Shown here: one piece after another, positions 37,143 through 47,679 of the stretch
Layout of the letters: the number at the start of each line of letters is the position of its first letter
Numbering within the stretch: position 1 is the first letter of the stretch
From: Methanobacteriota archaeon
GTDB taxonomy: Archaea > Halobacteriota > Methanomicrobia > Methanomicrobiales > Methanoculleaceae
Assembly: GCA_030446015.1 (NCBI GenBank)
Contig: JASUSO010000007.1
Location: 1 to 47,679, forward strand
Length of the DNA: 47,679 bases
Reading direction: 5' to 3'
Translations under genes and position numbers: made by a program
The notes under the pieces: generated by a model
The model's database searches: none
What the model was told of the DNA's origin: nothing
The model's input: the letters and a program-made list of their open reading frames with translations, nothing else

Positions 37143-37565
37143 ATGGCCGTTCACCTCCGTCTCCTGCTCGCGCTCCTGGTCGCTGCTACGTTTGCGCTGG
37201 CCGGCGGGTGTCTCGACGGCAGCCCGCCGCCCGACACCCAGGTTGTCCGGACGATCACGCCGGACGAAGCATTCGCCATGATAGAGGAGCGGGGGGACGA
37301 TCCGGACTTTGTCATCGTCGATGTCCGGAGACCGGAAGAGTTCGCCGCCGGGCACATCCCGGGCGCGATCAACATCAATTCGGCGGGGTTCTCGGAGCAG
37401 ATCGACGGCCTTGATACGGAGGCGACCTACCTCATCTACTGCCAGTGGGGCGCGCGAAGCGCCGGTGTCCGGGAGCTGATGCGTGATGCCGGGTTCCGTG
37501 AGGTCTACGAGATCGAGGGCGGAGTGAGTGCCTGGGAGGCGGCCGGGCTCCCGGTGACCGGCTAG
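37143..37565 (+). CDS. Rhodanese-domain lipoprotein
   Basis: Lipobox ALAGGC; FVIVDVRRPEEFAAGHIPGAININS; active site YCQWGARSAG. Confidence 0.9.
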   Translation: MAVHLRLLLALLVAATFALAGGCLDGSPPPDTQVVRTITPDEAFAMIEERGDDPDFVIVDVRRPEEFAAGHIPGAININSAGFSEQIDGLDTEATYLIYCQWGARSAGVRELMRDAGFREVYEIEGGVSAWEAAGLPVTG

Positions 37566-37651
37566 AACCGTATTGATCCGTATGGGTGGGCTCGACGCGG
37601 CTGCTGTATCGGGCCCGGATGAGTGGAGGAGAAGGGGGAGACGGATCCCCC

Positions 37652-39277
<1,626 letters not shown>

Positions 39278-39550
39278 TCACTCGATCTTTGCCAGGATGT
39301 CTTTGAACGGGACGAACACGTACGTCTCAGAGTCGATCTCGAACGTATCCGAGGAGTAACCCCCGTACAGAACATGGTCACCGGGGTTCAAGGGGAGACT
39401 GGATCCGTCGTCGCGCTGTCCTACCGCAACGACGGAACCTTCTTTTCTCCCCTCCCGTGCGGATTCGGGGATGTAAATGCCGCTTTTCGTAACCTCTTCT
39501 CTTCGTATGGGTTTGATAAGGACTCGTTCTCCGATTGGGATAATCTCCAT
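39278..39550 (-). CDS. groES: Co-chaperonin GroES
   Basis: MEIIPIGERVLIKPIRREEVTKSGIYIPESAREGRKEGSVVAVGQ...DHVLYGGYSSDTFEIDSETYVFVPFKDILAKIE. Confidence 0.92.
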   Translation of the reverse strand: MEIIPIGERVLIKPIRREEVTKSGIYIPESAREGRKEGSVVAVGQRDDGSSLPLNPGDHVLYGGYSSDTFEIDSETYVFVPFKDILAKIE

Positions 39551-39612
39551 GAGCCTATCACCTTCAGAGAGTTTTTGCAACAGGATCGTAAGGTCGCCTA
39601 AATATTTAAACA

Positions 39613-39642
39613 TTATCGATATTATCGAAATCATTTCGATAA
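39613..39642. promoter_or_regulatory. Operator candidate: perfect 21-bp palindrome plus an extra half-site
   Basis: 39622-39642 TTATCGAAAT-C-ATTTCGATAA; extra TTATCGA at 39613-39619. It sits between oppositely oriented TATA-like elements (tttaaatatt for groES, tctttatacc for the divergent gene). Confidence 0.7.
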
Positions 39643-39687
39643 ATTGGATATCTTTATACCAGATTGGGTCATACGCATGAACGATCG

Positions 39688-40101
39688 ATGACACCGATGG
39701 CAAGGCAGATAATCTTTCGGCAGATCGAGAGGCCGAGAGGTAACAGGACGGAGGAGAATCTCGACTGGTTCTTCAACAGCCTCGGTATCGGAGAAGGGAG
39801 GGACGTCGACCAGGTCGCCCAGCGGATTCTCGTCGTCCTCCTTTCGCATCAGGTCTCCGGGAACGGCGTGTCCGTGGAGAGGATCTCGCGCGACCTGGAC
39901 GTCTCCAGTTCCCGCATCAACCACCACATCAGGAACCTTGTCGATGCCGGTGTCGTGTACCGCCACAAGCGGCAGATCTACCTCCGGGGCAACTCCCTCC
40001 AGTCGATGGTGCGGGAACTGCGCAAAGACGCTCTCCGGGTCCTCGACGACATCGAGGCTGCGGCTGCGGAGATCGATCGCTTGTTCGGCATCGAGGAGTG
40101 A
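39688..40101 (+). CDS. Winged-helix transcriptional regulator divergent from groESL
   Basis: DVDQVAQRILVVLLSHQVSGNGVSVERISRDLDVSSSRINHHIRNLVDAGVVYRHKRQIYLRG. Confidence 0.82.
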   Translation: MTPMARQIIFRQIERPRGNRTEENLDWFFNSLGIGEGRDVDQVAQRILVVLLSHQVSGNGVSVERISRDLDVSSSRINHHIRNLVDAGVVYRHKRQIYLRGNSLQSMVRELRKDALRVLDDIEAAAAEIDRLFGIEE

Positions 40102-40119
40102 CGGCGGGCCGGGCGCTCC

Positions 40120-40572
40120 TCACTCCTTCTGCTTCACGTAGGTGACACCCTCCGGCTCCTCCACCTCGCGGGTCTCGATCACGACGGTACCCGAGATCCG
40201 GTTGAAGAGCCGCTGTTTCGAGCCCGGCATGGCGAGCCAGCCGATCAGGCAGTCGGGGACGAGGAGGAACGCCTTGCCGAAGCTCTCTATTGCTGCGATA
40301 GAATACCCGATATCCTCCCCGGCGCGGCCGGTGACCCGGATCTTTAGCGCCATCTTGCCGATCGACTGGCCACGGTATCCCTCAAAGAGTGTCCAGTAGA
40401 GGAAGAAGACGACCGAGGAGAGGCTGATCGAGATAAGCCCGGGGTCGATGCTGAACTGCCAGGAGGGCGGCAGCCGGTCGGAGAGAGCCCAGACGGGCAG
40501 CCCTACCAGGATGATGTCGATGAGCCAGGCCCAGAACCGGGTCTCCCACCTGGCGAGATAGAGGGTGACCAT
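40120..40572 (-). CDS. RDD family membrane protein
   Basis: RFWAWLIDIILVGLPVWAL...FFLYWTLFEGYRGQSIGKMALKIRVTG. Confidence 0.9.
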   Translation of the reverse strand: MVTLYLARWETRFWAWLIDIILVGLPVWALSDRLPPSWQFSIDPGLISISLSSVVFFLYWTLFEGYRGQSIGKMALKIRVTGRAGEDIGYSIAAIESFGKAFLLVPDCLIGWLAMPGSKQRLFNRISGTVVIETREVEEPEGVTYVKQKE

Positions 40573-40710
40573 ATTGTGGATCTGTCGTATCCCGGGTTCT
40601 TAAGGGTTCAGGTCGGTTGATGGGACTATCGGGATGCCCCGGTCACTACAGTGATGCGGTACACTTCCAGGTATACTACGTATCCCATCAAATGCTCTCT
40701 TCTACGGGTG

Positions 40711-40717
40711 AAAAAAA
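40711..40717 (-). terminator. Oligo-T run downstream of the PAC2 gene
   Basis: Minus strand gccCTTTTTTTcaccc shortly after the PAC2 stop codon. Confidence 0.35.
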
Positions 40718-40731
40718 GGGCGTTATTCGAG

Positions 40732-41478
40732 TTATCCGATATAACTCAGTTCTTCGCGGCCTTTGGCCTCTTCAGCTTCCTGGATCTTTGCGATGATCTG
40801 CTCCATATCCTCGGCACGCTGCTGCAGCAGGGTATGGTCGACCTCGATCCCGGTCAGGCGGGAGAGCACCGTAAGAAGGCCGTCGGCACTCTTCGGGTCG
40901 ACGATGTAGCCGCTCGTCTCGCCCATCAGGCAGATCCCCTCGATGCCCCGCTCCTCGCCGAGGCCGAGCAGGAGCCCCGAGGCGCCCACGATCGTCCCGC
41001 CGCCCCCGGCGTTCTCGAATGACCCGCCTGCCGCCTCCACCTCGGGGCGGAGGTGCTCCATGTTGACCGCCGAGAGCACCCTTGGGCTCTCGACCAGGTG
41101 TCCGACACCGTAGCCGCCGAGTGCGTAGATCCGTTTGACGCCGAGGTCTTCGGCGATATCGAGGTAGCGCTCCGCGAGGACGTAGTGCCCCTTGGCCGAG
41201 GTGCTCTGGAAGTCACCCACGAGAAAGAGAACCGCCCTGCCGTCCTTCTCGTAACGGTAGATCTCGTTCTTGACGAGGTGGGTGACGCCCTGCTCGTCGA
41301 CGAGCACCTGCGGCGGGAAGTGAAGGGAGGCGATCTCCCCTATCTTCTCGGCGTCGAGTTCGTGGATCAGGTGGTCGGCAACGAGTTTCCCGACGTGTCC
41401 TATGCCGGGCAGACCCTCGATCAGGATCGGAGCATCGATGTTATCTTCTCGCAAAAAGGTTACTCTGACGTCTTCCAT
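40732..41478 (-). CDS. Proteasome assembly chaperone (PAC2) family protein
   Basis: APILIEGLPGIGHVGKLVADHLIHELDAEKIGEI...; adjacent to nop10/eif2a as is common in archaea. Confidence 0.9.
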   Translation of the reverse strand: MEDVRVTFLREDNIDAPILIEGLPGIGHVGKLVADHLIHELDAEKIGEIASLHFPPQVLVDEQGVTHLVKNEIYRYEKDGRAVLFLVGDFQSTSAKGHYVLAERYLDIAEDLGVKRIYALGGYGVGHLVESPRVLSAVNMEHLRPEVEAAGGSFENAGGGGTIVGASGLLLGLGEERGIEGICLMGETSGYIVDPKSADGLLTVLSRLTGIEVDHTLLQQRAEDMEQIIAKIQEAEEAKGREELSYIG

Positions 41479-41627
41479 CTGCGTACGGCCCTCCTGTATC
41501 TACCGTACCTATCCTCGGGTGAAAAACGCGCCGGGTGGGCTGGCCGGGATGGCTGGCCGCAGACCGGGCAGAGATCCGAGAGCGTATATCGCCGGTCGTG
41601 CGGACAGCGGCGAATGCGGCTGCTCAT
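41460..41627 (-). CDS. nop10: H/ACA RNA-protein complex component Nop10 (missing from ORF track)
   Basis: Translated by eye: MSSRIRRCPHDRRYTLSDLCPVCGQPSRPAHPARFSPEDRYGRYRRAVRRWKTSE*. Nop10 hallmarks RIRxC, YTL, CPxCG, HPxRFSPEDxYGxYRR; located between eif2a and PAC2. Confidence 0.93.
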   Translation of the reverse strand: MSSRIRRCPHDRRYTLSDLCPVCGQPSRPAHPARFSPEDRYGRYRRAVRRWKTSE

Positions 41628-41633
41628 ATGGTC

Positions 41634-42428
41634 TTATCCGGCCTTCTGCTTCCGGATAAACTTGCCGGTGCCGCCGGCCCGCTCGACCACGCCGACGGCG
41701 GCGCTTGCCGCCTTCTCGATCGCCTTCTCGGCTTCCTTGTAATCGGGTGCGGTCACTTTTATCCGGTATTTCGGGGCTCCGATATAGATCAGGTCGATAT
41801 CCACGTTCTCGATCTTCGGCTGCGCACTTCGGAGCGCCCGGCGGATCACGTTGACGCCGTCGGGCCGGGGCGACGTCAGGATGAGGTGACCGGTGATCGT
41901 CACGCGCGAGACCTTCACGTTCTCGTTCGCGACGGCGATGAGTGCTTTCTTGACCGGCTCGTCGAGGTTCAGTTTATCCGCCGCCTCGCCGCCGGTGGTG
42001 ACGATCTCCTCGAAGGCCGGGTATAGCTGACCGTATTCGCGGAAGATTGCCTCCTCGATGATCTTCCTGTCCACTCCCGACGCCTCGGATGCGAACCCTA
42101 TCCACTTTGCGGCCTTCTGCTCGTTCTTCCACTCGTGAATCTTCTCGCGCCGCTGGTGCTCGTTTACATCTTTCAACGAGAGATCGATGTGGCCGCGATC
42201 GGGGTCGACGTTCAGGACTTTGCAGACGACCTTCTGTCCTTCTCGTATGAAGTCCCGGATGTACTTAATCCAGCCCCGTGCTATCTCGGATATCGGTATG
42301 AGCCCTCTTCGCTCGTTGTACTCGTCCAGGGTCACGAACGCCGCAAAGTCCTTGACGTCCGCGACCGTGCAGACAACGAGTTCTCCTTCCTCGGGCCACT
42401 CTCTCTCGTTCATGCAGGTATCACTCAA
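41634..42428 (-). CDS. eif2a: Translation initiation factor aIF-2 subunit alpha
   Basis: [79 protein letters not shown]. Confidence 0.95.
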   Translation of the reverse strand: MSDTCMNEREWPEEGELVVCTVADVKDFAAFVTLDEYNERRGLIPISEIARGWIKYIRDFIREGQKVVCKVLNVDPDRGHIDLSLKDVNEHQRREKIHEWKNEQKAAKWIGFASEASGVDRKIIEEAIFREYGQLYPAFEEIVTTGGEAADKLNLDEPVKKALIAVANENVKVSRVTITGHLILTSPRPDGVNVIRRALRSAQPKIENVDIDLIYIGAPKYRIKVTAPDYKEAEKAIEKAASAAVGVVERAGGTGKFIRKQKAG

Positions 42429-42609
42429 GTACTGCCATTATCTCGGCTTTTATATCAGCCTTCCCGCCGTGGGGTTCCGCAAGGACACGTCCGCAGACGT
42501 TGCACTCTACGACGGTGCTTGCTCTCTCAAAGACAATCTGTTCGTTCTCGCAGTCGGGGCACTTTACCCGGAGGAACGTGCTCCTGTTCTCTCTGTTTAC
42601 CCGGACCAT
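42421..42609 (-). CDS. rps27e: 30S ribosomal protein S27e
   Basis: [40 protein letters not shown]. Confidence 0.95.
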   Translation of the reverse strand: MVRVNRENRSTFLRVKCPDCENEQIVFERASTVVECNVCGRVLAEPHGGKADIKAEIMAVLE

Positions 42610-42615
42610 ACCAAC

Positions 42616-42894
42616 TCACTCCGTAAGCTCGAATTTGCCGATCCTGAATCCCGGCCGGAGGTGCGCCTTGCCGCAGACCGTACACCGGTATCTGACGTTG
42701 ATCCTCTTTGTCGGCTTGTCGCCGCCAGGCACCTTGTTGAACTTGCCCATGTTGCCCACCGTGCTCCTGCGCGCCTTCTGGCGGTCGATCCAGTTGAAGT
42801 GGCGCACCTTGCCCTTCTTTACCTTCACGACTTCGTGAACCTGGTGGTTCCTGCAGAACGGGCAGTACGTCTTGAATTTTGACGGCATTTTCAT
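42616..42894 (-). CDS. rpl44e: 50S ribosomal protein L44e
   Basis: [76 protein letters not shown]. Confidence 0.95.
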   Translation of the reverse strand: MKMPSKFKTYCPFCRNHQVHEVVKVKKGKVRHFNWIDRQKARRSTVGNMGKFNKVPGGDKPTKRINVRYRCTVCGKAHLRPGFRIGKFELTE

Positions 42895-42931
42895 GATAAT
42901 AACCTCTATTCAATAGATTCGAGTACCTATA

Positions 42932-43591
42932 TTACTTGTTAAGCCTAATATTTAAGGCTATGTCGTGCTCGCAGAGCACGTCTGCATTGTTTTCCGGCAG
43001 GGTGACGATATCCCCCATCTTCAAGTCATACGTCCTGCCGTCCATCCCCATGAACGGTTCCACATCGGAGCGGATATGCACGAGGGCGTAGGGAGATTGG
43101 ATGGGGCGGGGAGCGGGAGCCGCCGGCGTCTCCCGGGGCTCCGGGATCTCGTCGGCCCCGTCGTTTCGGCCGACGGCGGCCGCACCGTCGCCGAGCGGGG
43201 TCGTCTCGCCGTGGACGAGAACTTCCCGGCACTCCTCGATGGCGCTGATGATCCGCTCGTACATCACCCGCTCCTCCGGGAGCATCTTGCGGGCCTCGTC
43301 CTTGTCGAAGTACTGCCCCTCCATCTGCTGGAACGCAAGGTCGAGGATCTGCCTCGTCCTGACCGAGAAGATCTCCTGGACGGTCTCGGTGACGCTCCCG
43401 ATCTCCTCGATGAGCAGACTCCCCATCCGGCTCTCCAGGGGGTTTTTGAGGGCGTAGTAGTCCGCCTTGCGCTTCTCGATGTACGCCCGGGCGTTGTCGT
43501 AGATGCCGGGCTCGATGTAGGAGAGCCTTCCCGAGTGCTGCATGTCAAGCAGCATCTGCCGGAGTTTCTCCAGGAGGTCGTCGGGCATCAT
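42932..43591 (-). CDS. DNA replication complex GINS family protein
   Basis: Position between rpl44e and priS; LSYIEPGIYDNARAYIEKRKADYYAL...; C-terminal EPFMGMDGRTYDLKMGDIVTLPENNADVLCEHDIALNI. Confidence 0.88.
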   Translation of the reverse strand: MMPDDLLEKLRQMLLDMQHSGRLSYIEPGIYDNARAYIEKRKADYYALKNPLESRMGSLLIEEIGSVTETVQEIFSVRTRQILDLAFQQMEGQYFDKDEARKMLPEERVMYERIISAIEECREVLVHGETTPLGDGAAAVGRNDGADEIPEPRETPAAPAPRPIQSPYALVHIRSDVEPFMGMDGRTYDLKMGDIVTLPENNADVLCEHDIALNIRLNK

Positions 43592-44703
43592 GCACCCCCG
43601 GCTATCTCGGCCAGGCCCCGGCAGCAGAGGAAGATCGCGAGCGCTTCGGGGACATTCCGGACCCCTGCGCTGAGCGAGTAGGTGTTCCCGAGCAGGGAGG
43701 TGTTGACGTTCGTCCTCAGGTCGACCCGTACGTCGCGGTCACCAAAGACCACCGCGTCCACGAGCGGGTCGAACTCCGCAAAATCCCGGATATCGAGCGG
43801 CACGACCCGCATGCCGCTCCCGCCATGGAGCGACCCCGGCGTCCGGATCAGCCGCTTGATGTCGGTCGTGACCGGTTCGTCCGCACGCGCCCCGGCATCC
43901 CGGAGCCGCTCCTCGAAGTCGGGTGCGGCCGTGATCGCCCGGACGACCCGATCTTTGAGGAGATCTCCTGGAGATCCGGCGGCGAGGCTGCCGGCTTTCG
44001 CGAGGAACTCCGCGGCGGTCCGTTTCCCGATACCGTCGAGCCCCGCAAGATACGCCGTCGCTTCCGCAGGATCGCGGGCGGCAATCTCCAGGAGATGGGC
44101 GCGGAGCGTCTCAATGTAGCGCCGCCGCCACCCGGTTGGCGCACTCCCCGGCGTGAGCATCGCGGCCGGGTCGAGCCCGATGCCGCAGACGTAATCGACG
44201 ACCTCGCGCCGCTCCTGGCTGCCCCACCCCCGGACGGCGATCTCGGTGACGTGGACGTGGTAGCCGCGTCCCCCGGAGAAGGCGATCCGGATCTGGTTCC
44301 TGGCAAAGCCGAGCTCGTCGGTCAGCATCGCGAGCAGTTTCTCGGTCTCCTCCTTGACCCGCGCAAGCATCATCGCGTAGGGGCCGCGGACGATCTGGTC
44401 GGCATCGAGATCGAAGATGAGGTCGGCGCCCGCCCAGTGCTTCTCGCTCATCGTCGGCGCCGACGGCGTCTGGTAGTAGGCCGTCGAGTAGTAGACGTGA
44501 GCGGGAACCAGGTTTTTCACGTAGGCACTGAGTTCTTCGCGGTCGGCAAACGCCATATGCCGCCGCATCCGGACTTCGGCCGCGGCGTCGAAGAAGATGA
44601 ATCCCCATTCGCGCTGCTCGAGGGAGGAGGGAACGGTAAGGTTCTGCCGCCGATAGTACTCGGCGAACTTCTGCTTCACAAACTCGAGCGTCGCGGGCTT
44701 CAT
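43588..44703 (-). CDS. priS: DNA primase small (catalytic) subunit PriS
   Basis: LIFDLDADQIVRGPYAMM, FSGGRGYHVHV, TTDIKRLIRTPGSLHGGSGMRVVPL. Confidence 0.94.
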   Translation of the reverse strand: MKPATLEFVKQKFAEYYRRQNLTVPSSLEQREWGFIFFDAAAEVRMRRHMAFADREELSAYVKNLVPAHVYYSTAYYQTPSAPTMSEKHWAGADLIFDLDADQIVRGPYAMMLARVKEETEKLLAMLTDELGFARNQIRIAFSGGRGYHVHVTEIAVRGWGSQERREVVDYVCGIGLDPAAMLTPGSAPTGWRRRYIETLRAHLLEIAARDPAEATAYLAGLDGIGKRTAAEFLAKAGSLAAGSPGDLLKDRVVRAITAAPDFEERLRDAGARADEPVTTDIKRLIRTPGSLHGGSGMRVVPLDIRDFAEFDPLVDAVVFGDRDVRVDLRTNVNTSLLGNTYSLSAGVRNVPEALAIFLCCRGLAEIAGGA

Positions 44704-46274
44704 GAGAACGTCTTGATCATATATGGCCCCACTCGTTCATATCCCTGCTTCCTGTAGTAGGGCCGCACACCGACACCGCTCATCACCGCGAGGCGCCGGT
44801 AGCCGTGATCGCGTGCCTCTTCCTCGGCCGCGGAGAGGAGGGCGCTCCCGAAACTGCGGTGCTGCCACTCGTCGGCGGATGCCGGGGCGCTGATCGGCAC
44901 CACGCTCCCGTAGACGTGGAGCTCGCGCAGGAGCGCGGCTTCCGCGAGTTCGTCGCGGAAGGGGTTGTGCGGGAACCGGAGCCGGGCGAACCCGACGAGG
45001 GCGTCCTTTGAACCCGCCTGGATGAACCGTTCCTCTCCGCCGCACGCCCGGTAGACCAGGGTCGAGATCGCCACCTCCTCCGGTTCGGGCGTTCTGCCCA
45101 CCTCGCGGCAACGGATACAGCGGCAGCGGAGCCCCTGCGAATGGAGCCGCGCCTCCGCGAGCTGGCGGAAGTTGCTGTGCCGCGAGCCCGCGACGATCAG
45201 TTTTGCCGGGATGTCGCGCTGGATCCTCTGGAGACGGACGTACTCCGGGAGGAGGGACTTTGCGTAGGCGACGAGGTCGATAAGTTCCTCCTCGGTGTAG
45301 GGCCGGTACTCCCCTCGCTCCCAGAGCGCCTCGATCTCCGAGCCCGGGGTCACCAGGGTCGGGTAGATCTTTAAGAAGTCCGGCCGGAACCGCTCGTCGG
45401 CGAAGAGTTCCCGAAACATCCGCCGGTCGTCCTCCATACTTGCGCTCGGGAGGTTCGGCATCACGTGAAACCCGACCTTCAGCCCGGCGTCCCGCAGGAG
45501 GCAGTTCGCCGCGACCGAGTCCGCGACCGCGTGGCCGCGGCGGTTGTAATCGAGGATCCGGTCGTCCAGGTGCTGGATCCCGAGTTCCACCTTGGTCACC
45601 CCCATCGAGAGCATCCGATCGATGTGCTCCTTGCGGCACCAGTCCGGCCGCGTCTCGAAAGTGGCGGCGACGCACCGGACCCTCGCCGACTCGTTCGCGG
45701 CAAAGATCGCATCGAGGTCGGGTCGCTCCTGGGGAGTTCCCGCCCGGGGGTAGTCGTTCATCGCCTGGACGGCGGCCCCGACGAACCATTCCTGGTACTC
45801 GAGCAGGCGGGCGGTCATCGTCCCGCCCATCACGATCAGCTCCGCCTTGTCGACGTGGTGGCCGAGCGCCTCGAACTGCCCGAGGCGGGCCTGCACCTGG
45901 GCGTAGGGGTCGAAGGCGTGCTCTCTTGCCCGGAGCGCCGCAGGCTCCTCTCCGGTGTAACTCTGTGGGGATGCAAAGGGGTGCTCCGGCCCGCCGGGGC
46001 AAGGGAGGCACGTGCCGTGGGGGCAGGGGTGGGGCGAGGTCATCACCGCAACGGGCGCGACTCCAGAGAGGGTCCGGGTGGGTTTCACCTGGAGGATCGG
46101 CCTGAGCCGCTCGCGCTCCTCGGGTGTGGCGGCGGCGAGGACCGCGGAGTTCTTGGGCATGTCTGCGCTGTGCTCACGGCAGACCTCGAGCTTGATCTTC
46201 TGGACGTCGGCAGGGCCCGGTCCGGTAGAAAGGATGCGGGAGATGATCTCCCGGAGCGTATCGGTATCGTTCAT
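44700..46274 (-). CDS. Elp3-family tRNA uridine-34 modifying enzyme (radical SAM + GNAT)
   Basis: CPHGTCLPCPGGPEHPFASPQSYTGEEPAALRA; HVMPNLPSASMEDDRRMF; RCRCIRCREVG; C-terminal GNAT-like HRSFGSALLSAAEEEARDHGYRRLAVMSGVGVRPYYRKQGYERVGPYM. Confidence 0.93.
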   Translation of the reverse strand: MNDTDTLREIISRILSTGPGPADVQKIKLEVCREHSADMPKNSAVLAAATPEERERLRPILQVKPTRTLSGVAPVAVMTSPHPCPHGTCLPCPGGPEHPFASPQSYTGEEPAALRAREHAFDPYAQVQARLGQFEALGHHVDKAELIVMGGTMTARLLEYQEWFVGAAVQAMNDYPRAGTPQERPDLDAIFAANESARVRCVAATFETRPDWCRKEHIDRMLSMGVTKVELGIQHLDDRILDYNRRGHAVADSVAANCLLRDAGLKVGFHVMPNLPSASMEDDRRMFRELFADERFRPDFLKIYPTLVTPGSEIEALWERGEYRPYTEEELIDLVAYAKSLLPEYVRLQRIQRDIPAKLIVAGSRHSNFRQLAEARLHSQGLRCRCIRCREVGRTPEPEEVAISTLVYRACGGEERFIQAGSKDALVGFARLRFPHNPFRDELAEAALLRELHVYGSVVPISAPASADEWQHRSFGSALLSAAEEEARDHGYRRLAVMSGVGVRPYYRKQGYERVGPYMIKTFS

Positions 46275-46277
46275 CGT

Positions 46278-46544
46278 TTAATGTTCGGTTGCAATACGTT
46301 CTGACTGAAAATCGGCGTGATAATCGATGTATGGGTTGTGGTTGGCGCGGATGTGATGGACAAGCTCGCCCCCGAGCGTTAAAATAGCCTTTTTGTGAGT
46401 GACTTTATTCTTGTGGATATGGACGGGTGAGATGTGGAGAGCGTTATACTGGTCGGTCGGGACATCCTCCCCCGTCGTGCTTTCGTAGTATTTCCTGATG
46501 TGGACTAACAGCATGTGTAAGTGGAGCAGCTCTTCCTTTTGCAC
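46278..46544 (-). CDS. UPF0058 family protein
   Basis: MQKEELLHLHMLLVHIRKYYESTTGEDVPTDQYNALHISPVHIHKNKVTHKKAILTLGGELVHHIR. Confidence 0.85.
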   Translation of the reverse strand: MQKEELLHLHMLLVHIRKYYESTTGEDVPTDQYNALHISPVHIHKNKVTHKKAILTLGGELVHHIRANHNPYIDYHADFQSERIATEH

Positions 46545-46611
46545 GATATCACCTTTCCTCGAAGAATACTACTGTCCGCGGGTAGATATATTTTGTTGGT
46601 GATCTTTTTAT

Positions 46612-47484
46612 ATGCACAAGATGCGGGCGGTCGGAGCGCTCATCGGGCTTGCAATAGGCGACGCTCTGGGCGCGCCCCTGGAAGGCCTTCCGCCGGCCCC
46701 GTTGGTCGTAACGGAGATGGTGGGGGGCGGAATTCATAACACCATCCCGGGCCAGTACACCGACGACACCCTCCAGGCGTCAGCCCTTGCGCAGACCCTT
46801 CTCGAGTGCGGTGGGTTCGACCCGGAGGACTTCGCTCGCCGCCTGGTTTTGGTCTATCACGCCCACCCGGAGTTCTTCGGGCCGACCTCCCGGGCCGTCC
46901 TCGACCTTGTCGAGGCGGGCGTCGCGCCCACCGTCGCCGCGAGAACGGTGCATGAGGAGCGGGGCGGGAGCCGGAGCAACGGGAGTGTCATGCGCGGCAT
47001 CCCGGTCGGGATCTTCTACCCGCCCGGTGAAGTGCGGGAGGTGAGCCTCGCCGCATCCCGGGTGACGCACTTCGATCCCGCCGCCGGCGAGGCCTCGGCG
47101 TTCGTCAACCGGATGGTCAGCGGGCTCTGCCGGGGGGAGGAGGCTTCCGTGGCCTTCGGTCGGGCGCTTGCCGCCTGCGAGGACCCCGAACTCCGCGGAC
47201 TCCTCGAGGACTACCGGGCGCATCCGCCGGAGCCGTCGCTCGATGCCGTCCTCTGCACCCACTGCGCCGTCAGAGTCTTCATGGATGCCTCCTCGTTCCG
47301 CGAAGCGGTGGTCACGGCGGTCAACCTCGGGGGCGACGCCGACACCGTCGGGGCGATCGTCGGCGGGCTCGCCGGGGCGCGGTACGGGTGCGAGGCGATC
47401 CCCCCATCGTGGCTCGCCGCGCTCCAGGACCGGGAGGAACTCGTTGATCTGGCTCGCAGGCTTGCCCGGGTGAGCCGGGCATAG
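46612..47484 (+). CDS. ADP-ribosylglycohydrolase family protein
   Basis: GLAIGDALGAPLEG, GQYTDDTLQASALAQTLL, GSRSNGSVMRGIPVG, AVNLGGDADTVGAIVGGLAGARYG. Confidence 0.92.
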   Translation: MHKMRAVGALIGLAIGDALGAPLEGLPPAPLVVTEMVGGGIHNTIPGQYTDDTLQASALAQTLLECGGFDPEDFARRLVLVYHAHPEFFGPTSRAVLDLVEAGVAPTVAARTVHEERGGSRSNGSVMRGIPVGIFYPPGEVREVSLAASRVTHFDPAAGEASAFVNRMVSGLCRGEEASVAFGRALAACEDPELRGLLEDYRAHPPEPSLDAVLCTHCAVRVFMDASSFREAVVTAVNLGGDADTVGAIVGGLAGARYGCEAIPPSWLAALQDREELVDLARRLARVSRA

Positions 47485-47544
47485 AGAGAGGACAGCGGGT
47501 CGCACTCTTTGAGTGCTCCAACTCCTTCCCCGGCGTGGAAGTCG

Positions 47545-47679
47545 TTCATCGCGTGAGATTGTAGCAGGAAAAGCAATCAGGTCTCACGCGAAGAACGCGA
47601 AGCCGCGAAGAACGACGGGCCGAAGGGCCGAAGTTTGAGCACCGCTAGGTGCGGAGGGGAGTTGCTCTTGGATAACCGA
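47545..47679. repeat. Hairpin-rich intergenic repeat element (right copy, inverted relative to left end)
   Basis: ggtctcacgcgaag matches the inverse complement of cttcgcgtgagacc at the left end. Small stems: cgcgaagccgcg, gggccgaagggcc, GCACC-gcta-GGTGC. Confidence 0.6.

Overview
GC-rich methanogen chromosome, most likely Methanomicrobiales and Methanoculleus-like (judged from gene content and style, not from a database search). The core is a methyl-coenzyme M reductase (MCR) activation/maturation gene block at about 25.2-32.9 kb: HAD protein, AtwA/component A2, then Mmp3, Mmp6, Mmp5, Mmp15, Mmp17, Mmp7. A second conserved block at about 40.7-46.3 kb encodes archaeal information processing (PAC2, Nop10, aIF2-alpha, S27e, L44e, GINS, PriS, Elp3). 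The Nop10 gene is missing from the supplied ORF track. Accessory content includes a bacterial-type GroES/GroEL pair facing a winged-helix regulator across a perfect 21-bp palindrome. It also includes an iron/corrinoid-type ABC importer whose binding protein carries a dockerin-like N-terminus, tandem epoxide hydrolases, a RelE/ParE-type toxin-antitoxin pair, and a C-terminal remnant of an M13 peptidase. An ABC-ATPase-like protein near 36.4 kb has lost the Walker A lysine, the Walker B aspartate and the signature glycines; it lies behind a hairpin-rich leader. Both window ends carry related hairpin-rich intergenic elements in opposite orientation. All homology calls are from motif recognition by eye.
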